Source: SAR116 cluster bacterium
GTDB taxonomy: Bacteria; Pseudomonadota; Alphaproteobacteria; Puniceispirillales; Puniceispirillaceae
Length of the DNA stretch: 36,353 nucleotides
Direction of reading: 5' to 3'
Assembly: GCA_004212735.1 (NCBI GenBank)
Contig: SHBD01000018.1
Location: 1 to 36,353, forward strand
Within the stretch, counting starts at the first letter, position 1, and each line of letters opens with the position of its first letter. The notes under the pieces were generated by a model. That model searched no databases and had not been told where the DNA came from. It worked only from the letters and a program-made list of their open reading frames with translations. The translations under genes and the position numbers were made by a program. Positions 16,026-24,216 of this stretch are shown piece after piece.

Positions 16026-17390
16026 ATGGCTGCCACGCTTATCACCCGCAATCTGCCGAAAAATCCGGGACCGGCCGGGTGGAACCGGCTGTTGCCAGCC
16101 GCAGCGCCCAGCCAGATTGTGCAAGGCGCAATCACGGCTGACTGGTTGATCATTGGCGGCGGCTTTGCCGGTCTGTCGGCGGCGCGCAGGCTGGCGCAGC
16201 TTGGGGGCAGGGATGAGCGGATTATCCTATTGGAAGCCGGGCGGATCGGCGAGGGCCCGGCAGGCCGCAATTCGGGCTTCATGATTGATTTGCCGCATGT
16301 GCTGTCCTCGGATGATTATGCTGGTAATCTGGGCAATGACCGCACGCAGTTGGTGCTGAACCGGCGCGCCATCGAATTTGCCCTTGATGCCGGTGATGAA
16401 TATGGACTGGATGACGAAATCATCGCCCAGAGCGGCAAGATCAATGGCGCGGCGACAGCCCGCGGTATGGCGGCGAATATCGCATATGCCCGGCATCTGG
16501 ACCAGCTTGGCGAGCCCTATGAACTGCTGGATGAGGCGGCGATGCGCGAGCGCTGCGGCACCGGCTATTACCGACATGGGCTGTATACGCCGGGGACGGT
16601 GATGCTGCACCCCGCCGCCTATGTGAGAGGGCTGGCTGAGGCGCTGGCGAATGGAGCCCCGAGGGTGCAGATTTGTGAGGACAGTCCGGTTCTGGGCATG
16701 GATCATAGCCATGGCATCTGGCAGGCCAAGATGGCCGAGGGCAGTGTCAGCGCGCCGCGCGTGATCATGGCAATGAACGGGCATGTCGAGAGTTTCGGCT
16801 TTTTCAAGCGCCGGTTGGTGCATCTGTTCCTCTATGCCTCGATGACTGAGGCGCTGGACAGTGACGCGGTCAGGCGGCTTGGCGGTACGCCCCGGTGGGG
16901 GGTGACACCCTCAGACCCCATTGGCAGCACCATCCGGCGCATTTCCGGGCGATCCGGCGACCGAATCATCGTGCGCAACCAGTCAACATATGCCAGCAGC
17001 ATGGAAGTGCCGGACCGGCTTGCGGCGCGCAAGATGGCGCATCATGAAAGATGTTTTGCCGCTCGTTTTGGAATGCTCACCGGCACAGCCATGGAATATA
17101 GCTGGGGCGGCAAGCTGTGTCTGAGCCTGAATGACGTGCCGGCCTTTGGCGAGATTGAGGATGGCATGTTTTCAGCCTGCTGTCAGAACGGGCTTGGCAC
17201 AGCGCGCGGGACATTATCAGGCATGTTGGCGGCTGATCTTGCCAGCGGCAATCTGCGCGACAATCATCAAAGCCTTCATACAATGCTGGCCGCGCCACCG
17301 CCGAAAAAGCTGCCGCCTGAACCGCTGGCAAGCATCGGAGCCAGCCTGACGCTGGCATGGCGGGAATTTCGCGCTGGCCGCGAGCTGTAG
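16026..17390 (+). CDS. DAO-family FAD-dependent oxidoreductase (gamma-glutamylputrescine oxidase-like)
   Basis: A 454-residue flavoprotein. The dinucleotide-binding motif is LIIGGGFAGLSAARRLA at 41-57, followed by the second-strand acidic residue in LLEAGRIGEG and the RNSGFM segment seen in OrdL/PuuB-type oxidases. SWGGKLCLSLNDVPAFG and CCQNGLGTARGTLSG at the C-terminus match the FAD-contacting end of the DAO fold. Such enzymes oxidise amino groups of N-methyl amino acids, polyamine conjugates or similar amines. An AGGA eight bases upstream supports ATG 16026. Its divergence from livK suggests, but does not prove, that the imported compound is its substrate. Confidence 0.82.
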   Translation: MAATLITRNLPKNPGPAGWNRLLPAAAPSQIVQGAITADWLIIGGGFAGLSAARRLAQLGGRDERIILLEAGRIGEGPAGRNSGFMIDLPHVLSSDDYAGNLGNDRTQLVLNRRAIEFALDAGDEYGLDDEIIAQSGKINGAATARGMAANIAYARHLDQLGEPYELLDEAAMRERCGTGYYRHGLYTPGTVMLHPAAYVRGLAEALANGAPRVQICEDSPVLGMDHSHGIWQAKMAEGSVSAPRVIMAMNGHVESFGFFKRRLVHLFLYASMTEALDSDAVRRLGGTPRWGVTPSDPIGSTIRRISGRSGDRIIVRNQSTYASSMEVPDRLAARKMAHHERCFAARFGMLTGTAMEYSWGGKLCLSLNDVPAFGEIEDGMFSACCQNGLGTARGTLSGMLAADLASGNLRDNHQSLHTMLAAPPPKKLPPEPLASIGASLTLAWREFRAGREL

Positions 17391-17414
17391 GCGGGGAACG
17401 CCGGATTTGGTCGG

Positions 17415-17440
17415 GCGTTGTTGTTTGGCGTTGTTGTTTG
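17415..17440. repeat. 13-bp tandem duplication downstream of prpE
   Basis: GCGTTGTTGTTTG occurs twice exactly, then GCGCGG begins a degenerate third. It lies between the convergent oxidase and prpE ends, seven bases from the next array. Confidence 0.85.
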
Positions 17441-17446
17441 GCGCGG

Positions 17447-17488
17447 TTATTTGGCGTAGCCGATGGATTATTTGGCGTAGCCGATGGA
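17447..17488. repeat. 21-bp exact tandem duplication of the prpE 3' end including its stop
   Basis: Positions 17447-17467 and 17468-17488 are identical. On the minus strand each copy is the seven codons Ser-Ile-Gly-Tyr-Ala-Lys-stop. The stop used is at 17468-17470; the downstream copy repeats the ending in the 3' untranslated region. Confidence 0.95.
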
Positions 17489-19384
17489 TTGAAGGGCCGT
17501 GGTGATCTCGTCAAGGATCACCGGATCATCAATCGTTGCCGGCATCGTCCAGTCAACATTGTCGGCAATCTTTGCCATGGTCGCACGCAACACCTTGCCA
17601 GAACGTGTTTTCGGCAACCTGTCGATGACAACAATCTGATTGAAAGCGGAGACGCGGCCGACCCGGCTTTTGACTAGATCAACCGCCTCGGCGCAGACCT
17701 CCCTGGCCGGTTTCGCGCAATTCGGATAAAGGCAGATCAGGCCAAGCGGCAACTGCCCCTTGAGATCATCGGCAACACCGATCACCGCACATTCGGCAAC
17801 ATCAGGATGGTCTGCAAGCACCTCCTCAAGCTGGCCGGTGGACAGCCGGTGGCCCGCGACATTGATCACATCATCGGTGCGCGCCATGATATAGAGATAG
17901 CCATCAGCATCGCGATAGCCGGCATCACCGGTTTCATAATAGCCGGGAAAATTCGTCAGATATTTTTCGACAAACGCGTCATCCGCGCCCCAGATTGTCG
18001 GCAGGCATGAGGGTGGTAACGGCAGCTTGACGGCGATTGCCCCCAGCTCATCCGGGCCCAGCGGCTTGCCCGCATCATCGAGGATGTCAATTTCATAACC
18101 GGGCATCGCCACCGAGGGAGAGCCCAGCTTCACCGGCAACGCCTCAATGCCCATCGGGTTGGCACAGATCGACCAGCCGGTTTCGGTCTGCCACCAATGA
18201 TCAATCACCGGAACGCCCAGCTTTTCCTGCGCCCAGATGATGGTGTCCGGATCGGCCCGCTCGCCCGCCAGAAACAGATATTCAAGCGACGAGATGTCAT
18301 AATGCTGGAGAAGCTCGGCGGCAGGATCAGCGCGCTTGATCGCGCGAAACGCCGTGGGGGCGGTGAACAGGACTTTGACATTATGATCCTGAATGATCCG
18401 CCAGAACACCCCGGCATCGGGTGTGCCGATGGGCTTGCCCTCGAACAGCACGGTCGAACAGCCAGCGATCAGGGGCGCATAGGTGATGTAGGAATGGCCA
18501 ACGACCCAGCCAATGTCGGACGCGGCCCAATAGACCTCGCCTGGCTGGGTGTCATAGATGTGTGGCATGGACCAGTTCAGCGCCACCGCATGCCCGCCAT
18601 TATCACGGACAACGCCCTTTGGCTGGCCGGTGGTTCCCGAGGTGTAGAGGATATAGAGGGGATCGGTCGATTTGAGGGTGACCGGGGCGAGTTCTTCTGC
18701 GCCCTCATGCGCGGCATGCCATTCAACATCACGCCCGTCAACAAGGCTGGCGATGACCGCCTCACGCTGATAGATGACGCAGGTGCCGGGCTTGTGCTGC
18801 GAGAGTGTGATCGCCTCATCAAGAAGCGGTTTATAGTCGACAATCCTGTTTGGTTCATGCCCACAGGACGCGCTGATGATCACTTTTGGCTGGCAATCAT
18901 CAATGCGCTTTGCCAGCTCCGCCGCCGCAAAGCCGCCAAAAACGACCGAATGAACAGCGCCAAGGCGGGCACAGCCAAGCATGGCGACAACCGCCTCGGG
19001 GATCATCGGCATATAGATGATCACCCGGTCACCCGTGCGAACACCATAGCGGCGCAACATGCCAGCAAAACGCGCTGTTGCCTGCTGCAGTTCGGCAAAG
19101 GTCAGATTATAAGCGGTGCCGGTGATCGGCGAGTCGTAGATAATCGCGTTCTGATCACCGCGTCCCGCAGCCACATGACGGTCCACCGCGTTGTGACAGG
19201 TGTTCATCTCGCCATCAGGAAACCAGCGGTGAAAGGGCGCGTTCTGGCTGTCAAGCGCGGTTGTGGGCGGTGTCACCCAGTCGATGCCCGCCGCAGCGTC
19301 AAGCCAGAAAGCCCCGCTATCAGCAAGCGCCTTTTCGTAAACCGAAGCATAAACGCAAGCATAACCCGAACCATGATCTGTCAT
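17468..19384 (-). CDS. prpE: propionyl-CoA synthetase (PrpE-type acyl-CoA synthetase)
   Basis: A 638-residue member of the ANL adenylate-forming superfamily, converting propionate, ATP and CoA to propionyl-CoA. YILYTSGTTGQPKGVVRDNGGH is the nucleotide loop with the extended RDNGGH that separates PrpE from acetyl-CoA synthetase. YETGDAGYRDADGY and the catalytic, acetylation-prone lysine in PKTRSGKVLRATM (about residue 597) complete the set. Three ATGs follow AGGAGAG; the third (19384) has the best spacing of about eight bases, though the first (19390) is possible. No prpBCD genes are nearby. Confidence 0.9.
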   Translation of the reverse strand: MTDHGSGYACVYASVYEKALADSGAFWLDAAAGIDWVTPPTTALDSQNAPFHRWFPDGEMNTCHNAVDRHVAAGRGDQNAIIYDSPITGTAYNLTFAELQQATARFAGMLRRYGVRTGDRVIIYMPMIPEAVVAMLGCARLGAVHSVVFGGFAAAELAKRIDDCQPKVIISASCGHEPNRIVDYKPLLDEAITLSQHKPGTCVIYQREAVIASLVDGRDVEWHAAHEGAEELAPVTLKSTDPLYILYTSGTTGQPKGVVRDNGGHAVALNWSMPHIYDTQPGEVYWAASDIGWVVGHSYITYAPLIAGCSTVLFEGKPIGTPDAGVFWRIIQDHNVKVLFTAPTAFRAIKRADPAAELLQHYDISSLEYLFLAGERADPDTIIWAQEKLGVPVIDHWWQTETGWSICANPMGIEALPVKLGSPSVAMPGYEIDILDDAGKPLGPDELGAIAVKLPLPPSCLPTIWGADDAFVEKYLTNFPGYYETGDAGYRDADGYLYIMARTDDVINVAGHRLSTGQLEEVLADHPDVAECAVIGVADDLKGQLPLGLICLYPNCAKPAREVCAEAVDLVKSRVGRVSAFNQIVVIDRLPKTRSGKVLRATMAKIADNVDWTMPATIDDPVILDEITTALQSIGYAK

Positions 19385-19399
19385 CATCATCTCTCCTCA

Positions 19400-19451
19400 C
19401 CGTCGCGTCTAACCGTCACTTTTAACCGTCGCTTCCAGCCGTCGCCTGTAA
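19400..19451. repeat. 13-bp tandem repeat, 4 degenerate copies, upstream of prpE
   Basis: CCGTCGCGTCTAA, CCGTCACTTTTAA, CCGTCGCTTCCAG, CCGTCGCCTGTAA. It starts 10 bp from the first prpE ATG, so it lies in the prpE leader or promoter. The rest of the 326-bp space to the rhodanese gene shows no gene. Confidence 0.75.
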
Positions 19452-19603
19452 TCAGGCCCCGCAATCTGATCCCTGCATCCAATCAGGGCGGCGGCCGACG
19501 CGCGCAACAGTCTAGCCAGAAAAAGGCTGCGCAAGAAACCCCCAACAGCGCCTATCGCCGCATCAGCATGAGGCTGGCATGAGAGGATGGCAGAAAGAAT
19601 CTG

Positions 19604-19645
19604 AAAAATCAGGACAAGCCCCGCAAAAATCAGGACAAGGCTTGT
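19604..19645. repeat. 21-bp-period direct repeat, 2 copies
   Basis: AAAAATCAGGACAAG recurs at a 21-bp period (19604 and 19625), with the remaining six bases diverged. It lies about 70 bp upstream of the rhodanese start in the divergent prpE/rhodanese region. Confidence 0.6.
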
Positions 19646-19716
19646 GGGATCAGGGCGGGGTTTGCTAGTGTCGGCAAGATTGTTTTTCAAAATCATTTTC
19701 CTCAGGGGAGCCCGTA

Positions 19717-20106
19717 ATGCCCGTAACCAAACATGTCGCCGATATGGTCGCCGAAGCGCAGGCGATGATCCCCCGCGTTTCACCCGAGGAGGCCGCCGCG
19801 ATGCAGGCCAGCGGTGAGGCCGTTCTGGTCGATATCCGCGATGTCCGCGAACTTGGCAAAACCGGCAAGATCGCCGATGCGGTGCATGCGCCGCGTGGCA
19901 TGATCGAGTTTTGGGCCGATCCGCAAAGCCCCTATCACAAGGAAATCTTTGCCACAGACCAGAAGCTGATCCTTGTCTGCGCATCGGGCTGGCGCTCGGC
20001 ACTGGCGGCAAAAACCCTGATCGAGATGGGCATGGATAATGTGCATGATCTGGAGGGCGGCTTTGGCGCCTGGGCGAAAAGCGGCCAGCAGGTTGTTACA
20101 GAGTGA
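19717..20106 (+). CDS. single-domain rhodanese (sulfurtransferase)
   Basis: A 129-residue protein with one rhodanese domain. VLVDIRDVREL (36-46) is the conserved first strand, HAPRGMIEF follows, and the catalytic C88 sits in the loop CASGWRSA, which forms the persulfide-carrying pocket. GGFGAW near the end closes the domain. No signal peptide is seen, so it acts in the cytoplasm. ATG 19717 has GGGGAG seven bases upstream. The acceptor of the sulfur is unknown. The last codons and stop fall in an 18-bp repeat. Confidence 0.88.
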   Translation: MPVTKHVADMVAEAQAMIPRVSPEEAAAMQASGEAVLVDIRDVRELGKTGKIADAVHAPRGMIEFWADPQSPYHKEIFATDQKLILVCASGWRSALAAKTLIEMGMDNVHDLEGGFGAWAKSGQQVVTE

Positions 20107-20149
20107 AAGCTGCTTAGAGAGTAATGGCGGATTACAGAGTAAAGGCTGC
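20096..20149. repeat. 18-bp tandem repeat, 3 degenerate copies, spanning the rhodanese stop
   Basis: TTACAGAGTGAAAGCTGC, TTAGAGAGTAATGGCGGA, TTACAGAGTAAAGGCTGC. The first copy contains the TGA stop at 20104-20106; copies two and three are downstream. Confidence 0.65.
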
Positions 20150-20226
20150 GCGGGGAAGCTGCGACGCAAAGCGTTTATGACGGCTGGTGGGTAATGGCCT
20201 GGGTTCAGGCGGAAAAACTCTTAAGA

Positions 20227-21516
20227 TCAGAGCGCGGTAGCGATTGCCTGAAAGGCGGCGAGCAGTTCGGCATCGGTTTCGGTGTCAATCGGCAGATCAT
20301 GCGAGGCCATGCGGATGATTGTAACAGCCCGCGCCGGGTTGATCCAGATCCACTGGCCATGAATGCCAATCGCGCAAATCTCATCATCATCAAAGCCGGT
20401 GCGGTACCATTTGCTGCGATAGGTGCCGCGATCAAACAGACGTGAGCCGCCGGTCTGGCGTTGCCAGGCGGTGCTGTCAGGATGGCGGCTGAAATCAGCG
20501 ATCCAGCCAGCCGGAACAATCTGGCGACCGCCAAGCGCCCCCTCGCAGCGGACCATCTCGGCCAGGCGCAGCAGATCCGCAGGCGCAAGGCAGATGCCGC
20601 CAGCAAGACGCGGTGCGCCAAATGTTTCCAGCGTGATATAGGCATCAGTGCGGGTGCCAGCAGGGCGGAACAGATGCGATGACAGCAAGTCGGCGACCGG
20701 GCCACCAGCCGCGCGTTCAATGACCCAGCCCAGAAGATCGGTGTGGGGTGAGCAATAATGATGGCGATGACCGTGATTGCCGTCCGAGGCAGGCAATTTT
20801 GCCAGAAAGGCACGCAGTCCCTCGGTGCTGTGGCCCTCCTCGACCGGATTCCACGCAGATGCCCGCCGGTAGGCCATGAAAACGCCGGTGGTGTCCAGAT
20901 AATCCTCGACAAACCCGGAGGCGACAGTCATGTCGAGCAAGTGGCGCAGACTGGCCCCTTCATAGGCGCTGCCAGCGATCTCTGGCAGGTAATGGGTAAG
21001 CTGTTGGTCCGGGTCGAGAACGCCAGCCTCAACCAGAATGCCAACAAGCAGGCCCGCCAGTGATTTGGAGACGGAAAAGGCAATATGCGGCCGGTCAGCA
21101 CGGCCAAAGCCACCAAACCAATCAAAGACCAGCTTGCCATCACGCATCACCATGAGGGCATCGGTGTTACTGCCAGCCAGAAAATCATCAAGCGATCGCC
21201 GCGATGGGCCAAAGGCAAGCGTTGCCAGATCGATTCGGTTTTCGGACAGGTTTTCAGGTCGGTTTTCGGGTCGGTTTTCGGGCAGGACATAGGGGTGTTC
21301 AGCGGCGGCAATCGGCGCGGTGGGCAATAGCTGGCGGATGTGGGAAAAAGACCAGCGGCCAAAGCCCGGTTCCCGCCAATTGGCAAGGGTTACCTGCGCG
21401 TCCGGATGGGGTGGGGCACCGCGCATCAGGCGCGCGTGATCTGGCTCGCTCACTTTATCAGGATATTGATCAGGATCTGGGGTTGTTCGCTCTGGGGTCA
21501 TGGGTTCTGGGGTCAT
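20227..21516 (-). CDS. beta-lactamase-fold serine hydrolase (6-aminohexanoate-dimer hydrolase/esterase type)
   Basis: A protein of about 429 residues with the penicillin-binding-protein/class C beta-lactamase fold. The catalytic motif is SVSK (about 148-151), the second is Y-C-S in HYCSPHTDLLGW (about 254), and HGQW near the C-terminus stands for the KTG-like third. This set resembles NylB-type amidases and carboxylesterases. No signal peptide is seen. The start is unsure: TTG 21543, ATG 21516, ATG 21501 and ATG 21426 all fit and none has a strong ribosome site; homology-like sequence begins near MRGAPPHPD (21426). Two tandem repeats shape its first hundred residues. Confidence 0.8.
   Translation of the reverse strand: MTPEPMTPERTTPDPDQYPDKVSEPDHARLMRGAPPHPDAQVTLANWREPGFGRWSFSHIRQLLPTAPIAAAEHPYVLPENRPENRPENLSENRIDLATLAFGPSRRSLDDFLAGSNTDALMVMRDGKLVFDWFGGFGRADRPHIAFSVSKSLAGLLVGILVEAGVLDPDQQLTHYLPEIAGSAYEGASLRHLLDMTVASGFVEDYLDTTGVFMAYRRASAWNPVEEGHSTEGLRAFLAKLPASDGNHGHRHHYCSPHTDLLGWVIERAAGGPVADLLSSHLFRPAGTRTDAYITLETFGAPRLAGGICLAPADLLRLAEMVRCEGALGGRQIVPAGWIADFSRHPDSTAWQRQTGGSRLFDRGTYRSKWYRTGFDDDEICAIGIHGQWIWINPARAVTIIRMASHDLPIDTETDAELLAAFQAIATAL
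21236..21283. repeat. 12-bp in-frame tandem repeat, 4 copies, within the serine hydrolase gene
   Basis: CGGTTTTCGGAC, AGGTTTTCAGGT, CGGTTTTCGGGT, CGGTTTTCGGGC. Read on the minus strand it encodes Pro-Glu-Asn-Arg repeated (residues about 79-94), between the N-terminal segment and the catalytic domain. Confidence 0.9.
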
Positions 21517-21520
21517 GGGT
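21491..21520. repeat. 15-bp exact tandem duplication at the serine hydrolase 5' end
   Basis: TCTGGGGTCATGGGT occurs twice exactly. Each copy carries an in-frame ATG on the minus strand (21516 and 21501), giving MTPEPMTPER. The duplication multiplies possible start codons. Confidence 0.85.
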
Positions 21521-21705
21521 TCGATGATAACGCGCGATCGCAACGCTGCCCAGCCCTATCGATCAGGCCATATGAGCAAAACCTTTTTTTAAAAGATGAC
21601 AGCACCCGGAAACCAAGCCATCGCCGCCACCGATCCACCCTTGCGGCTGGACCTTACATGGGTGCAGACTGCCGACATATCCTTGGCAGCTTTCGAGCCT
21701 GATCT

Positions 21706-22404
21706 ATGCGCATTCTGATCTATGGTGATTCCAACAGCTGGGGCTATCTTGATGATGGCAGCGGACAGCGATTTGGTGGGCGCTGGCCACAGCAGATGGC
21801 CAGCCAGCTTGGTGCCGAGATTATTGAGGAATGTCTGCCGGGCCGGGTGACGCATGGCGCCGACCCGATGGAGGGGCCGCAGTTTGACGGCACAGCGCCT
21901 TTTTTGGCGATCCTGATGTCGCACCAACCGCTTGACCATGTGATCATCATGCTTGGCACAAATGACATGAAAGCACGCTTTGATCGCAGCGCCGAGGATA
22001 TCTGCGCCGGTGTGATGCAGCTGGTCGATATCGTTGGAGCAAGCGGTGCCGGACATGGTGGCTGGGGCGCAGCGGCAGCGCCGCCTGTTACTGTGATCTG
22101 TCCCCCCATGCTTGGCAAGCGCGCCGCAGATGAGAGCTGGGAGCGGCATCGGGAATGGCGCGGCGGCGTGGAAAAATCACAGAAACTTCCGGGTGTTCTG
22201 GGGCGGGCCTGCACCGCGCGGGGCCTTGATTTTGTTGACGCGAATGAGTTTGCCATATCATCGGCGGTTGATCCGATCCATTGGCAGGCCGATACCCACC
22301 GCAATTTTGGTGAGGCGATGGCTGCGCATATGGACGCATTTGTAAAGACGCTGACACGGGTGGCTGTGCGTGTACCGGCGCGTCACACCGGGGCGCAAAG
22401 CTGA
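21706..22404 (+). CDS. SGNH/GDSL-family esterase
   Basis: A 232-residue SGNH hydrolase. The nucleophile S9 lies in YGDSNSWGY, the block III Asn in MLGTNDMKARF (N86), and the acid-base pair in DPIHW (D189, H192). The size and the GDSNSWG start fit the arylesterase/lysophospholipase-like group. No signal peptide is present, so it is probably cytoplasmic. It starts the plus-strand pair with the EamA transporter, with which it shares one base (TGATG), indicating translational coupling. Confidence 0.87.
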   Translation: MRILIYGDSNSWGYLDDGSGQRFGGRWPQQMASQLGAEIIEECLPGRVTHGADPMEGPQFDGTAPFLAILMSHQPLDHVIIMLGTNDMKARFDRSAEDICAGVMQLVDIVGASGAGHGGWGAAAAPPVTVICPPMLGKRAADESWERHREWRGGVEKSQKLPGVLGRACTARGLDFVDANEFAISSAVDPIHWQADTHRNFGEAMAAHMDAFVKTLTRVAVRVPARHTGAQS

Positions 22405-23375
22405 TGTTTGCCCGGGTTGGCCTGCCGATGGTTTTTGTCTTTCTATGGTCATCGGCTTTTGTCACCGGCAAAATTGCGGTGATCTATGCAACGCCCTTTG
22501 CCTTTTTGCTCCTGCGATTTTCCATTGTCGCGCTGTTGTTTGGGGGGCTGATGCTGGCGGCGAAGGCGTGGCTGGCGCACCAACGCCGAAAGCCACAAAC
22601 ATCAGCGCAAGAAACATCAGCACATGAAACACCAGCACATGAAACACCAGCACAAGAAACCCCGGACAATTGGCGAACGCTGCTGGCAACCGCCATTGTC
22701 GGGGTGATGCTGCATGGCTTTTATCTGGGCAGCGTGTTTCTGGCCCTCTCACTTGGCATTCCGGCAGGATTGGCGGCGCTGGTTGTCTCCATGCAGCCCT
22801 TGCTGTCCTCATTTCTGGCGATTTTTCTGTTTGCCGAGGCGCTGCGCCGCATTCAATGGGCGGGGATCTTTCTTGGCTTTGTCGGGGTCGCGGTGGTGTT
22901 GATGCCAACGATTGATGGCGGTGCGGGCGGCGATCTGTCGATGGCCGGGTTGGGGATGACATTTTTCGGACTGGCGGCAATCACCTGCGGGACATTGATG
23001 CAAAAGAAATTCGGCAATCATATCGGCCTGATGAAAGGCAATTTCGTACAGGCGGCGGCGGCGGCGTTATTCTATCTGGCGATCACACCGCTTTTGGAAG
23101 TGCCGCAGATCGACTGGCAAACCCCGTTCGTTCTGGCCTTGAGCTGGCAGATTCTGGCCGTATCGCTTGGTGCCTATGTGATTTTCATGGTGCTGATCAA
23201 ACGTGACAGCATGGCGGCCACATCATCACTGCTGTTTCTGGTGCCGCCAACAACGGCGATCATGGCCGCGCTATGGTTTGGCGAAGTGCTGACACCGCTG
23301 AGCATGGGCGGGTTTGTGCTGGCAAGCGCGGGGGTCTATATGGTCACGCATTATTCATCACCGGCGACGCCATAG
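22404..23375 (+). CDS. EamA/DMT-family transporter
   Basis: A 323-residue permease with two EamA repeats and about ten membrane helices (MVFVFLWSSAFVTGKIA at the start; WFGEVLTPLSMGGFVLASAGVY at the end). Members export amino acids, nucleobases or other metabolites. Residues 66-86, in the cytoplasmic loop between helices two and three, are a hydrophilic 15-bp repeat, T-(S/P)-A-(Q/H)-E, where relatives have a short link. The ATG overlaps the esterase stop. The 3' end overlaps the convergent DUF1028 gene by 25 bp. Confidence 0.87.
   Translation: MFARVGLPMVFVFLWSSAFVTGKIAVIYATPFAFLLLRFSIVALLFGGLMLAAKAWLAHQRRKPQTSAQETSAHETPAHETPAQETPDNWRTLLATAIVGVMLHGFYLGSVFLALSLGIPAGLAALVVSMQPLLSSFLAIFLFAEALRRIQWAGIFLGFVGVAVVLMPTIDGGAGGDLSMAGLGMTFFGLAAITCGTLMQKKFGNHIGLMKGNFVQAAAAALFYLAITPLLEVPQIDWQTPFVLALSWQILAVSLGAYVIFMVLIKRDSMAATSSLLFLVPPTTAIMAALWFGEVLTPLSMGGFVLASAGVYMVTHYSSPATP
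22599..22658. repeat. 15-bp in-frame tandem repeat, 4 copies, within the EamA gene
   Basis: ACATCAGCGCAAGAA, ACATCAGCACATGAA, ACACCAGCACATGAA, ACACCAGCACAAGAA. The frame is kept and the insertion falls in a loop. Confidence 0.95.
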
Positions 23376-24100
23376 CTCGGCGCAGCGGATGGGTCCAGCG
23401 CCCGCAGATTATACGCCTCCATCTGTGGTTCATACGCATCCCACAAGCGGCGCAGGACAAGGCCGGGGCATTCCTCGGTCCAGTCAACGCGCAGATCAAC
23501 CAATGGCCAGCTATTGCGATGGGCAACCAATAGCGCCGCCGAATGGGTTGGCCCCTCCTCACCGCCAGCATCAATGCCAGCTTGCAGCGCGGTCAGCAGC
23601 CGGTCGGCAAGATGCAGATCAGCGCCCGCAGCAAAGGAGGCGACCATCGCGGTAGGCACATCCCGGTTCGACAGCAGATTGCCAGCGGCAACGCATCCTG
23701 TGCCTGTGCCAATGCCCGTGCCCACGCCCGACTCAACACCCATTTCAGCGCCGGTGCCAGCGCCGGTGGCAACGCCGGTGGCAACGGCGTTGGTTCCCAG
23801 AATATGCGCCCCGGTGACATGGGCGACATTTCCGGCAAGATCGACAACCGCCACCTGCCGGTAATCGCTGTGCGGGCGATCCTTCATCACCGCAGCAAGC
23901 GCCGCCTCGGCTGTTGCACCGGCAGCCAGATGCGCCAGCACCTCGGGGCCGATGGAGGGGTCGGTGACATTCTGCGTTGTCACGGCACCCGCACCGGCCA
24001 GCACATGTGGACAGCGGCTGCCGACACAGATGCTGCTGGTGGTGATGGCAACCCCGGCCATATCAGTTCTGGGACAATGTCCGACAATCGAAAAGGTCAT
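23351..24100 (-). CDS. DUF1028 (Ntn-hydrolase-like) protein
   Basis: A 249-residue DUF1028 protein. MTFSIVGHCPRTDMAGVAITTSS at the N-terminus, GAGAVTTQN, RQVAVVDLAGNVAHVTG, the VAAGNLLSN block and GEEGPTHSAALLV cover the domain. The family has an Ntn-like fold and often sits beside amino-acid or peptidoglycan-related transporters; its activity is unproven. Residues 104-136 are an unusual Gly/Thr/Val-rich insert built from 12-bp and 6-bp repeats, between HVTGAHI and VAAGN where relatives have about ten residues. It converges with the EamA gene and precedes the Rieske gene's 3' end. Confidence 0.82.
   Translation of the reverse strand: MTFSIVGHCPRTDMAGVAITTSSICVGSRCPHVLAGAGAVTTQNVTDPSIGPEVLAHLAAGATAEAALAAVMKDRPHSDYRQVAVVDLAGNVAHVTGAHILGTNAVATGVATGAGTGAEMGVESGVGTGIGTGTGCVAAGNLLSNRDVPTAMVASFAAGADLHLADRLLTALQAGIDAGGEEGPTHSAALLVAHRNSWPLVDLRVDWTEECPGLVLRRLWDAYEPQMEAYNLRALDPSAAPSYGVAGDE
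23700..23729. repeat. 6-bp degenerate tandem repeat, 5 copies, within the DUF1028 gene
   Basis: GTGCCT, GTGCCA, ATGCCC, GTGCCC, ACGCCC; encodes alternating Gly and Thr/Ile/Val on the minus strand. Confidence 0.7.
23748..23783. repeat. 12-bp in-frame tandem repeat, 3 copies, within the DUF1028 gene
   Basis: GCGCCGGTGCCA, GCGCCGGTGGCA, ACGCCGGTGGCA. It encodes the Ala-Thr-Gly-rich part of the insert. Confidence 0.85.
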
Positions 24101-24164
24101 GGTTCAGGCTCCTCGGCTGGTTTGTTGCACGCTGTTCATCTTGCCCCCAATGAGGCTTGATCGC

Positions 24165-24216
24165 CATTCTTAATCACCCTTTCTAATCACCATTTTTTAT
24201 CGCCATTCTTAATCAC
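24165..24216. repeat. 13-bp tandem repeat, 4 copies, spanning the Rieske gene stop
   Basis: CATTCTTAATCAC, CCTTTCTAATCAC, CATTTTTTATCGC, CATTCTTAATCAC. The last unit holds the real stop (TTA at 24209-24211); the first is an identical copy 39 bp away. Confidence 0.85.

Noticed and set aside
18197-19582. 461-codon plus-strand frame opposite prpE
   Set aside because: Antisense shadow; no domain, and it runs through the prpE leader repeats.
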